DNA of 64,000 nt from the NCBI RefSeq assembly GCF_013912065.1, contig NZ_JACESA010000008.1, positions 98,177 through 162,176 on the forward strand, given 5' to 3'. The notes beneath the pieces were generated by a model, which had not been told where the DNA came from, did not search any database, and saw only the letters and a list, made by a program, of their open reading frames with translations. Shown one piece after another: positions 19,203 through 28,732 of the stretch. A program made the position numbers and the translations under genes. This DNA is from Brevundimonas sp. Its GTDB lineage: Bacteria > Pseudomonadota > Alphaproteobacteria > Caulobacterales > Caulobacteraceae. The first letter of the stretch is position 1, and every line of letters begins with the position of its first letter.

Positions 19203-19673
19203 TCAGCGCCGCGCCAGGATGGCTTTCATCTGGGCGATCTCCCTCTCCTGGGAGCTGACGATCTCCTCGCACAGACCGAGCACTTCCGGATCCTCCAGCG
19301 ACGCCTGCTGACACATCAGGATCGCGCCGGAATGGTGGGGAATCATCGAGCGCAGGAACTCGGTGTCGCCCACCGCCGCCTGGGTCCGCATGCCGTAGAA
19401 GCTCACCGCGAACACCAGGGCCGCGGCTCCGCCGATCAGCAGGTTGGTCCGTTTCGACGGATACATCGATCGCATGAAGATCAGCATGAGGATCGCCATC
19501 GGCGAAACCATCATCAGCGTCATGTAGACGTTGTTGAGGTTGAAGTAGAAGTGATTGAGGGACGCGATCATCGTGTACATCACCAGGTACATGATGATGA
19601 AATCCAGAACGAGTTCGAAGCCGAACGAACGGTAGCTCCCCTTCATCGAATCCATCGTCTTCATCTTTTCCAT
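19203..19673 (-). CDS. DUF305 membrane protein
   Basis: A 156-residue protein with three hydrophobic helices in the N-terminal half and a C-terminal DUF305 module: FLRSMIPHHSGAILMCQQA and SSQEREIAQMKAIL. The HH pair and Met residues suggest metal binding. The ATG at 19673 has AAAGGAG six bases upstream; a TTG seven codons earlier is less likely. DUF305 proteins of this layout are common next to copA/copB. Confidence 0.88.
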   Translation of the reverse strand: MEKMKTMDSMKGSYRSFGFELVLDFIIMYLVMYTMIASLNHFYFNLNNVYMTLMMVSPMAILMLIFMRSMYPSKRTNLLIGGAAALVFAVSFYGMRTQAAVGDTEFLRSMIPHHSGAILMCQQASLEDPEVLGLCEEIVSSQEREIAQMKAILARR

Positions 19674-19722
19674 CGATCGCTCCTTTCGCGACAACGCTCT
19701 TCAATCACATTCCGATCGCCAA

Positions 19723-20403
19723 TCAGGCGGCGCCGGCCGGATGGGAGTCCAGCCAGGCGCGCAACTCGGCGATGTCGGCGGTCTGCATCTCGATCGTTTT
19801 CTGCGACATGCGCCGGATGTCGGCGTCCTGACTTTCGCGCAACACCACCTGGGCCATGTCGAGGGCGCCCTGGTGATGCGCAATCATCTTGCGAGCCCAG
19901 GTCTGGTCCGTGTCGGCCCCGGTCGCGGCCATCATGGCGTCCTTCATCTTGGCCTCGGCCGTCGCGTATGGATTTTCCGCGCTTCCGCCCGGAGCCGCCG
20001 CGCCGGCGGCGGCGCCCACGTTCGTTTCAAGCCAGCGCCGCAGCTCGGCGATATCGCCGGTCTGCATCTCGATGGTCTTCTGGGCCATGCGACGGATATC
20101 CGCGTCCTGTGTGTCCCTCAGCACGATCTCGGACATGTCCAGCGCGCCCTGGTGGTGAGAGATCATCTTGCGGGCCCATGTCTCGCCCGCATCCGCGCCC
20201 ATGGCGGACATCATGGCCTCGTGCATCTTGGCCTCGGCGGCGGAGAACGGAGTCTGCGCCATGGCCATCGGCTCCTGCGTCTGAGCCGAGGCTTCGGCCT
20301 CCGTGTTCGGCGGCGGTTCCGCCGCCGGGCTGCAGGCCGCCAGAACGAGAGCGGAACAGCCGGCGACCAAGAGAGACGTGCGGGTGAAAGTCGGGGTGAG
20401 CAT
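19723..20403 (-). CDS. lipoprotein with two tandem DUF305 domains
   Basis: A 226-residue lipoprotein (lipobox LAAC). Two DUF305 copies of about 85 residues follow one another: MHEAMMSAMGADAGETWARK with MISHHQGALDMSEIVL, and MKDAMMAATGADTDQTWARK with MIAHHQGALDMAQVVL. The copies are nearly identical, so the gene arose by internal duplication. Conserved HH and Met residues suggest copper binding. The ATG at 20403 is chosen because the lipoprotein signal starts there. Confidence 0.9.
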   Translation of the reverse strand: MLTPTFTRTSLLVAGCSALVLAACSPAAEPPPNTEAEASAQTQEPMAMAQTPFSAAEAKMHEAMMSAMGADAGETWARKMISHHQGALDMSEIVLRDTQDADIRRMAQKTIEMQTGDIAELRRWLETNVGAAAGAAAPGGSAENPYATAEAKMKDAMMAATGADTDQTWARKMIAHHQGALDMAQVVLRESQDADIRRMSQKTIEMQTADIAELRAWLDSHPAGAA

Positions 20404-20676
20404 AGGGAGTCTCCGCTTGAGGGGGTCGCCGGCGGATCGCCGGACGGCCAGACGATCGATGCGTCCGACAACGTTGCGGCGGGTGCGAGTTTGGTCCCTT
20501 GCCCCGACTGCCCACGCCGGACATCGTCCAGCGTAATCCGGCCCCGGAGCCACGGTTCCGCCGTGATTAAATATTCCCGAACGCCGTTGGATCAGGCGAG
20601 GGATCGGTCGCCGGAATGCGTATTGGCGCCCGCCGCGGCTCTCGTCTGCGACGGCCTTCTGGCCATGGGACGTCCA

Positions 20677-23031
20677 TCAGAGTCGGACGGCCCGGAGCCG
20701 CAGCGCGTTGGCGATCACACTGACGGAGGACAGGGCCATCGCCAACGCCGCCAGGGCCGGCGACAATAGGAGGCCGGAGACCGGGTAGAGCAGTCCCGCC
20801 GCGATCGGAATGCCGAGGGTGTTGTAACCGAAGGCGAAGACCAGGTTCTGGCGGATGTTGCTCATCACCGCACGGGACAGTTTGCGCGCCCGGACGAGGC
20901 CCTGGAGATCGCCGCCGAGAAGGGTGACCCCGGCGCTCTCGATCGCGACGTCCGAGCCGGCGCCCATGGCCACCCCCACGTCGGCGGCGGCCAGGGCCGG
21001 GGCGTCGTTCACACCGTCTCCGGCCATGGCGACGATCCGACCCTCCGCTCTCAGCCGCTCGACGACCGCCGCCTTGTCCTGGGGCAGAACCTCGGCCTGA
21101 ACGTCGTCTATGCCGAGCCGGCGCGCCACCGCCTCCGCCGTTGTACGGTTGTCGCCGGTCATCATCACCAGACGCAGCCCCGACGCCTTCAGATCGCGGA
21201 TGGCCTCGGCGGTCGTCGCCTTGACCGGATCGGCGATGCCCAGCACGCCGGCCGCAGCCCCGTCCACGGCGACGAAGATGGCGGTCGCGCCGTCTTGGCG
21301 AAGCGTATCGGCCCCGGCTTCCAGAGGCCCGACGTCGACGCCGATCTCGGCCAGATAGCGGCTGTTGCCGAGCGCCACGCGGCGGCCGTCGACGACCCCG
21401 GTGACGCCGCGCCCGACGGGGCTGTCGAAGTCCGACGCCTCGGACAGAACCAGATTTTGGTCGCTCGCCGCCCGAACGACGGCGTCCGCCAGCGGATGCT
21501 CGCTGCTCCGCTCAAGACTGGCGGAAAGTCTCAGAAGCTCGGCCTCGTCGAACCCGTCGGCTGGCCGGACGGCCGTCACCGAGGGGCGCCCCTCCGTCAG
21601 GGTGCCGGTTTTGTCGAGCACCAGGGTGTCCACCTTCTCGAAGCGCTCCAGCGCCTCGGCGTTCTTGATGAGCACCCCGGCGTGAGCGCCGCGCCCCACC
21701 CCGACCATGATGGAGATCGGCGTGGCCAAGCCCAGGGCGCACGGACAGGCGATGATCAGCACGGAGACCGCGGCGACGAGGGCGTAGGACAGCCGCGGTT
21801 CGGGGCCGGCCAGGCCCCAGACGATCGCGGCGAGAACGGCGATCCCGATCACGGCCGGAACGAACCAGCCCGACACCTTGTCGGCCAGCCGCTGGATCGG
21901 CGCGCGGCTGCGTTGGGCCTGCGCCACCATCTGGACGATCTGCGCCAGGAGGGTGTCGGCGCCCACCTTGTCGGCTCGCATGACGAACGAGCCGGTCTTG
22001 TTGAGCGACCCGGCGACGACCTTGTCGCCGACGTCCTTGGTCACCGGCATGGATTCACCCGTGACGAGGGACTCGTCGAGGGTGACCCGGCCGTCCAAGA
22101 TCTCTCCGTCGACCGCCACCTTCTCGCCGGGACGGACGCGCAGCCGATCTCCCACAGCGACCAGATCGAGGGTGACGTCCTCATCGCCGCCGTCGTTGCG
22201 GACGCGCCGCGCGGTCTTCGGGGCGAGGTCCAGCAGGGCCCTGATGGCCCCCGACGTCTGTTCGCGCGCCCGAAGCTCCAGGATCTGGCCGACCAGCACC
22301 AGGACGGTGATGATGGCCGCCGCCTCGAAATAGACCGGCGCGCTGCCGTCCATCCGCCGGACCGCCGCCGGGAACAGATGCGGCGCCAGAACCGCGACCA
22401 CGCTGTAGATCCAGGCCGCACCGACGCCGATGGCGATCAGGGTGAACATGTTGAGGCTGCGATTGCGGATGGACGCCCAGCCCCTCTGGAAGAACGGCCA
22501 GCCGGACCACAGCACGACCGGCGTCGCCAGGGCGAACTGGATCCAGTTGGAGGTCTGGCCCGGAATCCGCATCGCCAGCCCGGTCAGATGGCCGCCCATT
22601 TCAAGCGCGAAGACCGGCAGCGTCAGAACCGCGCCGATCCACAGGCGACGGGTGAAGTCGATCAGTTCGTGATTGACCGGAGCCTCGGCGGTGACGGTCT
22701 CCGGCTCCAGCGCCATGCCGCAGATCGGACAGGAGCCCGGTCCCTCCTGGCGCACCTCGGGATGCATCGGACAGGTGTAGATCGCACCGGGCGTGACGGG
22801 AGCCGGTTCGGGCCGCTCGCCGAGATAGCGATCCGGATCGTCCACGAATTTGGTCCGGCAGCCCGCCGAACAGAAGACATACTCCTCCCCCGCGTGGGCG
22901 GCCCCATGCGCCGTGGTCGCCGGATCGACGGTCATGCCGCAGACCGGATCGATCGCCTGGGCGCCGGCTTGAGGCGTCTTGTTCGAACAACAGCCGTGAC
23001 CGGCGGGATGGGAATGGGATGACGTAGCCAT
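20677..23031 (-). CDS. Cu(I)-translocating P1B-1 ATPase with YHS and heavy-metal-binding N-terminus
   Basis: A 784-residue P-type ATPase exporting Cu(I) from the cytosol. The N-terminus has a [10 protein letters not shown] metal tail, a YHS domain (IDPVCGM, 27-70) and a CPMHPEV...CPICGM domain (about 86-110) instead of the usual HMA domain. Core motifs: TGES 324-327, CPC 429-431 in the ion pathway, DKTGT 473-477 with the phosphorylated Asp, GDGVNDAP near 680. [11 protein letters not shown] and MALSSVSV in the last helices mark the copper-specific P1B-1 class. It is divergent from csoR and ends a 20.7-23.0 kb transcript. Confidence 0.96.
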   Translation of the reverse strand: MATSSHSHPAGHGCCSNKTPQAGAQAIDPVCGMTVDPATTAHGAAHAGEEYVFCSAGCRTKFVDDPDRYLGERPEPAPVTPGAIYTCPMHPEVRQEGPGSCPICGMALEPETVTAEAPVNHELIDFTRRLWIGAVLTLPVFALEMGGHLTGLAMRIPGQTSNWIQFALATPVVLWSGWPFFQRGWASIRNRSLNMFTLIAIGVGAAWIYSVVAVLAPHLFPAAVRRMDGSAPVYFEAAAIITVLVLVGQILELRAREQTSGAIRALLDLAPKTARRVRNDGGDEDVTLDLVAVGDRLRVRPGEKVAVDGEILDGRVTLDESLVTGESMPVTKDVGDKVVAGSLNKTGSFVMRADKVGADTLLAQIVQMVAQAQRSRAPIQRLADKVSGWFVPAVIGIAVLAAIVWGLAGPEPRLSYALVAAVSVLIIACPCALGLATPISIMVGVGRGAHAGVLIKNAEALERFEKVDTLVLDKTGTLTEGRPSVTAVRPADGFDEAELLRLSASLERSSEHPLADAVVRAASDQNLVLSEASDFDSPVGRGVTGVVDGRRVALGNSRYLAEIGVDVGPLEAGADTLRQDGATAIFVAVDGAAAGVLGIADPVKATTAEAIRDLKASGLRLVMMTGDNRTTAEAVARRLGIDDVQAEVLPQDKAAVVERLRAEGRIVAMAGDGVNDAPALAAADVGVAMGAGSDVAIESAGVTLLGGDLQGLVRARKLSRAVMSNIRQNLVFAFGYNTLGIPIAAGLLYPVSGLLLSPALAALAMALSSVSVIANALRLRAVRL

Positions 23032-23062
23032 GACGGCTCCTCAGACAACCTCACTAACAAAT

Positions 23063-23079
23063 ATACCCCACAGGGGTAT
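23063..23079. promoter_or_regulatory. CsoR-type operator palindrome
   Basis: ATACCCCACAGGGGTAT: a perfect 7-3-7 palindrome of the CsoR GC-core type flanked by TA. It lies between the divergent copper ATPase (start 23031) and csoR (start 23132) genes and overlaps a TATATT box oriented toward the ATPase. Binding of apo-CsoR would block transcription until copper is present. Confidence 0.82.
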
Positions 23080-23131
23080 CGCGCAAGGTGTGACGGTGAG
23101 GTAGGATCGAACGGTCGGAACGAGGAACAGG

Positions 23132-23407
23132 ATGCAGACCGAGATCAAGCCGAAGGTGTTGAACCGCCTGAGCCGCATAGAGGGACAGGTGCGTGGTCTT
23201 TCCAGAATGGTCGAGGAGGACCGCTACTGCATCGACGTCCTGACCCAGCTCCAGGCCGTTCGGGCGGCGCTGTCGCGTGTCGAGGGCCAGGTCTTGAAGG
23301 ACCACATGGATCACTGCGTCATGGGCGCGATCGCGGGTGACGATCTCGCCGACCGCAAGGCCAAGGCGTCCGAACTGATCGAACTTCTCGGCCGCGCTTC
23401 CCGCTAG
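23132..23407 (+). CDS. csoR: CsoR/FrmR-family copper-sensing repressor
   Basis: A 91-residue all-helical metal sensor. NRLSRIEGQVRGLSRMVEED is the family's opening; Cys33, His58 and Cys62 (in RYCID and DHMDHCVMG) match the Cu(I) ligands of CsoR. It would release its operator (23063-23079) when Cu(I) binds and so induce the divergent ATPase. The ATG follows AGGAACAGG. The 283 bases after it hold nothing I can name. Confidence 0.92.
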   Translation: MQTEIKPKVLNRLSRIEGQVRGLSRMVEEDRYCIDVLTQLQAVRAALSRVEGQVLKDHMDHCVMGAIAGDDLADRKAKASELIELLGRASR

Positions 23408-23690
23408 CCGGGGACGGACTCCCGGCGTTTGGTCGCCAGGCCCGGCGGTCGGCCTGGACATCCTCTCGTCTGGCTGAGGGACATGACATGTCTTGGGGGC
23501 GGCCTCACCCAGAGCCGCAGCGGTCCAGGCTGGCAAACCGGCCGAGGGCATGCCGAGCCCCGAGCCAGACTTGGACGTCCCGTATGACCGGCCGGCCCCG
23601 TCTGGCGTCGCGCATGAGGGATGTTCCCGCCCGATGCGTATCTCAATATGGCGGCGGTGCTGATCCGCCGCCCTTGGGGGGCCATCGCGA

Positions 23691-24851
23691 ATGACATCCG
23701 TACCGCCGACCCGAGACGGCTATCCCGCCGATCTCAGGGCCCTGACCAGTCTGCGCGCCTTCCTCGCCTTGGGGGTGGTGCTGTTCCATTATCAGCTCCA
23801 ATGGGATCCGGCCCTGGGCTTCAGCCCGATCATCGAGCGAAGCCGGCTGGCGGTGGACGCCTTCTTCATGCTGTCGGGCTTCATTCTGGCGCACGTCTAC
23901 GGTCCGGCCTTCGCGAGCCGCGGTTTCAGTTACCGGCGTTTCATCGTCGCCCGGCTCGCGCGGCTTTATCCCCTGCACGTCGCGGTTCTGACGGGCGCCT
24001 TGATCATGGTGCTGGGCGCGACCGCCGCCGGCGTCCGCTTCGACGCCGAGGGCTACGGGCCGCTGGCCTTCTTCCAGACGCTGTTTCTCATCCAGGCCTG
24101 GTTTCCGACCGATGCGGAGTTGAACTGGAGCGGCCCGAGCTGGTCCCTGTCGGCGGAATGGTTCGCCTATCTGCTGTTCCCCGCCTACGCCTGGCTGGCC
24201 CTCCGTCTGCGAGCGCGGCCGTGGGTGCTGCTGGGGATCGGGGCCGCGGCGTTCGTCGCCCTCGACGCCTTCTACGTCCAGGCGTTCGGCAAGGTCCTTC
24301 CGCGAGCTGAGGACTCCCTCGGCATTCTCCGGATCGTCCCCGAATTCCTGGTCGGCATGGCGCTCTACGGGCTGGGCCATCGCTGGCGCTGGAGCCCGCC
24401 CGTGGCCGCCGCGGCCGCCCTGTCCACGACCGTCCTGCTGCTGGGCGCGATGCAGCTGTCACTGGACGATCGCACCATCGTCGCCCTCGCCGCCCCCGTG
24501 ATTCTGACCTGGTCCCTGCTCGCGCGGGCGGATTGCGAGGGCCCCCTCGCCGCCCCGGGCCTTGTCTTCGCCGGAGAAGCGTCCTTCGCCCTCTATCTGG
24601 TGCACATGCCGGTGATCGTGGCCTGGAAGGGCGTCGTGGCCGAACTGCGCGGCATCGACAGCACCTTCCGCATCACGCCGGTCGAACTGATCGGATTGTT
24701 CATCGCCACGGCCCTGATCGCGGCGGCGCTGCATCTGCTCGTCGAAAAGCCCGGCCGAACCTGGATAAGGCGCCGGTTCGACAGGCGTCGCGACGAGCTC
24801 GCCCCGGCCGCGCTCAGCCCGCCGGCGCTCCGTGAGCCTGACGACCGCTGA
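23691..24851 (+). CDS. acyltransferase-3 (OafA-type) membrane protein
   Basis: A 386-residue integral membrane acyltransferase. LRALTSLRAFLALGVVLFHY and VDAFFMLSGFILAHVY are the family signatures (catalytic His in the first helix), and SWSLSAEWFAYLLFPAY is the later motif. About ten helices. Such enzymes O-acylate surface polysaccharide or lipids. Its 3' end overlaps the convergent DUF7662 gene by 38 bp. A second acyltransferase-3 lies at 28733. Confidence 0.92.
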   Translation: MTSVPPTRDGYPADLRALTSLRAFLALGVVLFHYQLQWDPALGFSPIIERSRLAVDAFFMLSGFILAHVYGPAFASRGFSYRRFIVARLARLYPLHVAVLTGALIMVLGATAAGVRFDAEGYGPLAFFQTLFLIQAWFPTDAELNWSGPSWSLSAEWFAYLLFPAYAWLALRLRARPWVLLGIGAAAFVALDAFYVQAFGKVLPRAEDSLGILRIVPEFLVGMALYGLGHRWRWSPPVAAAAALSTTVLLLGAMQLSLDDRTIVALAAPVILTWSLLARADCEGPLAAPGLVFAGEASFALYLVHMPVIVAWKGVVAELRGIDSTFRITPVELIGLFIATALIAAALHLLVEKPGRTWIRRRFDRRRDELAPAALSPPALREPDDR

Positions 24852-25203
24852 GCCGACCGGTCTCTTCGCCCTTCGCGACGGCCGTCCGCTCGTTGGCGAT
24901 GACACCGCCGTCGTCGAGAACCGGCCGATCCCGACCTCCGATCGACCCGTCGCGAGGACCTCCGTCGCGGATAAACCGCACCGTCTCCGTTCGGAGATGC
25001 GGCTCGGCCACGAAGCCGGCGTCCGCCAGGGCGAGATGCTGTGGCGTCGCGGGCGCGCCGCGCTCAGGTTTCCACCAGCCCTCCGTCGCCGCAGCCTTCG
25101 GAAGAAGGCCGCTGATGATGCGTTCGATATCGCGGAACGTTAGCACCACTTCGGTCCGCCTTTGACGCCGCAGATAGGTTGCGAGGGGCGCGTATTTGGC
25201 CAT
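24814..25203 (-). CDS. DUF7662-type small protein, copy 1
   Basis: A 129-residue cytosolic protein. The core (residues 1-85) has LTFRDIERIISGLLPKAA, GWW and ALADAGFVAEPHLRTETVRF, which resemble the DUF7662 group; function unknown. A 45-residue polar tail extends past the core and overlaps the acyltransferase gene. Paralogues occur at 37701-38000 and as a relic at 31850-32090, sharing the start MAKY(A/S)PLA. Confidence 0.75.
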   Translation of the reverse strand: MAKYAPLATYLRRQRRTEVVLTFRDIERIISGLLPKAAATEGWWKPERGAPATPQHLALADAGFVAEPHLRTETVRFIRDGGPRDGSIGGRDRPVLDDGGVIANERTAVAKGEETGRLSGRQAHGAPAG

Positions 25204-25291
25204 GAACCTCTTTTCCTCTCGCCGCCCCGCAGGTCAAGCGCTGCTCGGCCCCTGCGATAGCCACGAAGAAGCCAACACCAGGCTGGCTAGA

Positions 25292-25312
25292 TGCGAGTGC
25301 GATTGACTCGCA
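25292..25312. promoter_or_regulatory. candidate Fur-type operator upstream of a TonB receptor gene
   Basis: TGCGAGT-GCGATTG-ACTCGCA: a perfect 7-bp inverted repeat around seven bases, 50 bp before the receptor start at 25362. Its form resembles iron-regulator boxes of alphaproteobacteria, but a Fur assignment from one site is tentative. Confidence 0.4.
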
Positions 25313-25361
25313 ACAAGGCCTGTGGTCAGACGCCCTCCCTGTCGTTCCCCTGAAGAGCTCC

Positions 25362-27494
25362 ATGTCCCCTCGTCTCCTCGCCACCGTCGCCCTCCTGCCG
25401 CTGCTGCTGGCCGCGCTTCCCGCGGCGGCCCAGGAGGGGCCCACCCCGGACGCGACGCTTTTGGACGAGGTGGTGGTCACCGCCTCCCGGATCGAGACCC
25501 CGCGCTCCGCGATCGCCGCCACGGTCGAGCTCATCGACGCCGAGGCCATCGTCCAGCAGACGGCGCTGGCCGCCTCGGCCGTCGATACGGTGGCGGCCCT
25601 GGTGCCCTCCTTCTCGCCGACGCGGCAGAAGCTGTCGGGCTTCGGCGAGACCCTGCGCGGACGCTCGCCGCTCTATCTCGTCGACGGCGTGCCGCAGTCG
25701 ACGCCGCTGCGCGACGACAGCCGCGACGGCTACACCATCGATCCCTTCTTCATCGACCGGGTCGAGGTCATCTTCGGCTCCAACGCCATCCAGGGCATCG
25801 GGGCCACCGGCGGGGTGGTCAACTACGTCACCGCCCGCAAGCCGTCCGAGGCGGAGGGCCTGACCGGGCGGATGATGGCCCAGGTCACCACCGACGACGA
25901 GCTGCAGGGCGACGGCGTCGGCGCCAAGATCGCCGCCATCGGCGGCCGTGACTTCGGCGCCTTTGACCTGACCGTGGGCGCGGCCTTCGAGACCCGCGGC
26001 GCCTACTATGACGCTGACGGCAGCCGCGTCGGCTTCGACGGCGCCCAGGGCGAGGTCCAGGACTCGCAAGCCGTCTCGCTGCTTGCGCGCGGTGGCTGGG
26101 ACCTGGGCGGCGATCGCCGGCTGGAGGGCTGGGTCAACCGCTTCGATCTGGAAGGCGACGGCGACTATGTGACCGTGGCGGGCGACCGGGCGACGGGCGT
26201 CCCGACCACCGCCGTGCGCGGCGCGGCGCCGGGCGAGCAGCCCTCGAACGCGGTGACCTCTGCGGCCCTGACCTACACCGATCGCGACCTGTTCGGCGGC
26301 GTCCTGCGGGCCCAGGTCTTCGCCCACGATTACCAGGGCGTATTCGGCGGCGGCAGCTTCCCGGACTTCCAGGACCCCCGCATCGCCCCGGTCGGGACCC
26401 TGTTCGACCAGTCGGCCAACAACTCGGAAAAGCTGGGCTTCAAGATCGACTGGCAGGGCCAGGTTCCCGGTCTGGCGGGCCTCAAGGCCCTGGTCGGCCT
26501 CGACGGCCTGCGCGACCGGACCTATCAGGAACTGATCCTGACCGGGCGCAACTGGGTGCCCGAGACCGCCTACGAGAGCCTGTCGCCCTTCCTGCAGCTG
26601 AACCAGTCGGTCCTGGCGGGCCGCCTCAGCCTGTCGGCGGGCGTGCGGCGTGAATCGGCGAAGCTTAAGGTCGACGACTTCCAGACCCTATACGCCTACG
26701 GCCCTCAGACGGTGGCGGGCGGCGAGCCGGGCTTCGAGGAGACGCTGTTCAATATCGGCGCCGCCTTCGAGGTGACTCCGGCTCTCCTCGTCTACGGCTC
26801 CTTCGCCCAGGGCTTCACCATGCCGGACGTCGGTCGGGTGCTGCGCGGCATCAACCGCCCCAATCAGGACGTCGACACCTTCCTCAACGTCGAGCCGGTG
26901 GTGTCGGACAACACCGAGGTCGGGGTCGAATACCGCGGCGCGCGCGTCGAGCTGTCCGCCGCCGTGTTCCGGTCCGAGGCCGAACGCGGCTCGCTGCTGA
27001 ACCGCCTGCCCTCGGGCATCTTCGAGGTGCAGCGCCAGGCCACGCGGATCGATGGACTGGAGCTGAAGGGACTATGGCGCGCCACGGACGCCCTGACCCT
27101 TGGCGGCAGCTACGCCGCGCTGGACGGCCAGAGCGACAGCGACGGCGACGGCGATCTGGACCGCGACCTGAACGGAGCGAACATCTCGCCCGACCGCCTG
27201 CTGCTGTGGGGCGAGTACGAGACAGGCCCGATCGCCCTGCGCCTTCAGGCCCAGACCTATCTCGCACGCGACTTTGACGGCGAGCCCGCGGCCAACGGCT
27301 TCGAGGGCTATACGGTGCTCGACGCCGTGGCCCGCTATGAGGCGGGCTTCGGCACGGTGTCGCTGGGGGTGCAGAACCTGCTGGACGAGCAGTACATTTC
27401 CTATTTCTCGGACACACAGGGGCCGACCGACAATCTGCGCTTTTTCGCCGGTCGCGGGCGCACGGCCACCGTGACCCTGACGCGGAGCTTCTGA
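25362..27494 (+). CDS. TonB-dependent outer-membrane receptor
   Basis: A 710-residue receptor with a signal peptide (LLATVALLPLLLAALPAAAQ), a TonB-box-like DEVVVTASR, a plug (about 45-160) and a beta-barrel ending in TVTLTRSF with a terminal Phe. LDEQYISYFSD near the end is typical of siderophore or metal-chelate receptors. A PepSY-type reductase follows after a few bases and a Fur-like palindrome precedes it, together favouring ferric-siderophore uptake; the ligand cannot be read from the sequence. Confidence 0.92.
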   Translation: MSPRLLATVALLPLLLAALPAAAQEGPTPDATLLDEVVVTASRIETPRSAIAATVELIDAEAIVQQTALAASAVDTVAALVPSFSPTRQKLSGFGETLRGRSPLYLVDGVPQSTPLRDDSRDGYTIDPFFIDRVEVIFGSNAIQGIGATGGVVNYVTARKPSEAEGLTGRMMAQVTTDDELQGDGVGAKIAAIGGRDFGAFDLTVGAAFETRGAYYDADGSRVGFDGAQGEVQDSQAVSLLARGGWDLGGDRRLEGWVNRFDLEGDGDYVTVAGDRATGVPTTAVRGAAPGEQPSNAVTSAALTYTDRDLFGGVLRAQVFAHDYQGVFGGGSFPDFQDPRIAPVGTLFDQSANNSEKLGFKIDWQGQVPGLAGLKALVGLDGLRDRTYQELILTGRNWVPETAYESLSPFLQLNQSVLAGRLSLSAGVRRESAKLKVDDFQTLYAYGPQTVAGGEPGFEETLFNIGAAFEVTPALLVYGSFAQGFTMPDVGRVLRGINRPNQDVDTFLNVEPVVSDNTEVGVEYRGARVELSAAVFRSEAERGSLLNRLPSGIFEVQRQATRIDGLELKGLWRATDALTLGGSYAALDGQSDSDGDGDLDRDLNGANISPDRLLLWGEYETGPIALRLQAQTYLARDFDGEPAANGFEGYTVLDAVARYEAGFGTVSLGVQNLLDEQYISYFSDTQGPTDNLRFFAGRGRTATVTLTRSF

Positions 27495-27501
27495 GCCGGT
27501 G

Positions 27502-28545
27502 ATGGGCGCGATCCGCACGCTCCACGCCTGGGCCGGGACCGCCCTCTCGATCCTGGCCGTGGTGTTGGGCCTGACGGGATCGTTGCTGGTGTTCGAGGAC
27601 GACTGGATCCGCGCCACCGTCCCCGCCGCGCGCGCCGAGATCGATCTCGATGCCGCCCGTCTGGGTGCGGCGCTGGACCGGCTCGAGGCAGCCGAGCCCC
27701 GCCTCACCTCGGTGGTCCTGCCGGGCGGGGCGGTCGGCGTTCACCGGCTCTACCTGGCCGAGGACGGTTTCGGCTACGCCGACCCCGACGGCAAGGTGGT
27801 GGACCGCTGGTGGGGCCCGGCGCGAGCCGAGACATGGATCTTCGACCTTCACCACGAGCTGCTGGCCGGTCACACCGGCAAGCTGGTTGCCGGCGGCGCC
27901 GGCCTGACCCTGGCGGTGATGATCCTGACCGGCCTGATCGTCTGGATTCCCGCCTGGCGCGCCACCGGCTGGCGGGTCTGGCCCCGCTCGGGGGCCCGGC
28001 GCGAACTGATCGGCAGCCATCGCAATCTCGGCCTGATCTTCGCCATCCCGCTGGTCGTCTTCAGCATCACCGGTGCGGCCATCGTCTTTCACGGCACGAC
28101 CCAGGCCCTGCTGGGGGCTGTCCCGACGCCGCCGGCGCCGGTGGTCGGGACCGGGGACGTCGACTGGGCCCACGCCCTGACAGAGGCCCAGGCCCGCTTC
28201 CCCGAAGCGATCCCGCGCATGGTTGTCCGCCCCGCCGCACCGGGCAAGCCCGCCACGATCCGTCTGAAGCAGCCCGGCGAGTGGCATCCCAACGGCCGCA
28301 CCACCGTGACCATCGATCCGGCCACCAGCCGGGCGGTCGCGACCTCCGACGCCAACGCCCTGCCGACCGGCGTCCGGGCCTACAACGCCTTCTACCCCCT
28401 GCACGCCAGTTCGGTCGGCGGCTGGCTCTATAGCGCGGTGACGGCGCTCAGCGGCGTCGCCATGGCGGCCCTGGGGGTGGTCGGCGCCTGGGCCTTCCTC
28501 GGAAAGCCCCGACGCCGCTCGCCTCGATCGAAACCGACCCGCTGA
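27502..28545 (+). CDS. PepSY-associated TM protein, probable ferric/siderophore reductase
   Basis: A 347-residue inner-membrane protein. RTLHAWAGTALSILAVVLGL opens with the conserved LHxW helix; later helices hold FDLHHELLAGHTGKLVAGGAG and ELIGSHRNLGLIFAIPLV, His positions typical of PepSY_TM proteins (haem or iron reduction). YNAFYPLHASSVGGW is another family motif. The ATG at 27502 follows the receptor stop; a GTG three bases earlier is possible. It pairs with the receptor for reductive release of imported metal. Confidence 0.87.
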   Translation: MGAIRTLHAWAGTALSILAVVLGLTGSLLVFEDDWIRATVPAARAEIDLDAARLGAALDRLEAAEPRLTSVVLPGGAVGVHRLYLAEDGFGYADPDGKVVDRWWGPARAETWIFDLHHELLAGHTGKLVAGGAGLTLAVMILTGLIVWIPAWRATGWRVWPRSGARRELIGSHRNLGLIFAIPLVVFSITGAAIVFHGTTQALLGAVPTPPAPVVGTGDVDWAHALTEAQARFPEAIPRMVVRPAAPGKPATIRLKQPGEWHPNGRTTVTIDPATSRAVATSDANALPTGVRAYNAFYPLHASSVGGWLYSAVTALSGVAMAALGVVGAWAFLGKPRRRSPRSKPTR

Positions 28546-28732
28546 GGACAAGCGGGCGAGGGAGCGGAAGGGTTTGCCGGATTCCCGGGTCTTGCCCTCC
28601 GCTGGTCGCCACTCGAGGCCTGATGCACTCACACCGCCCCGCGCGAACCCCTACGCGCGACCACCGGCGGCAAGGCCTCGTTCACCGTGTCGGGCAAGCC
28701 TTCCTTGGCGCCTGTGGGGGGATGATGGCTGG

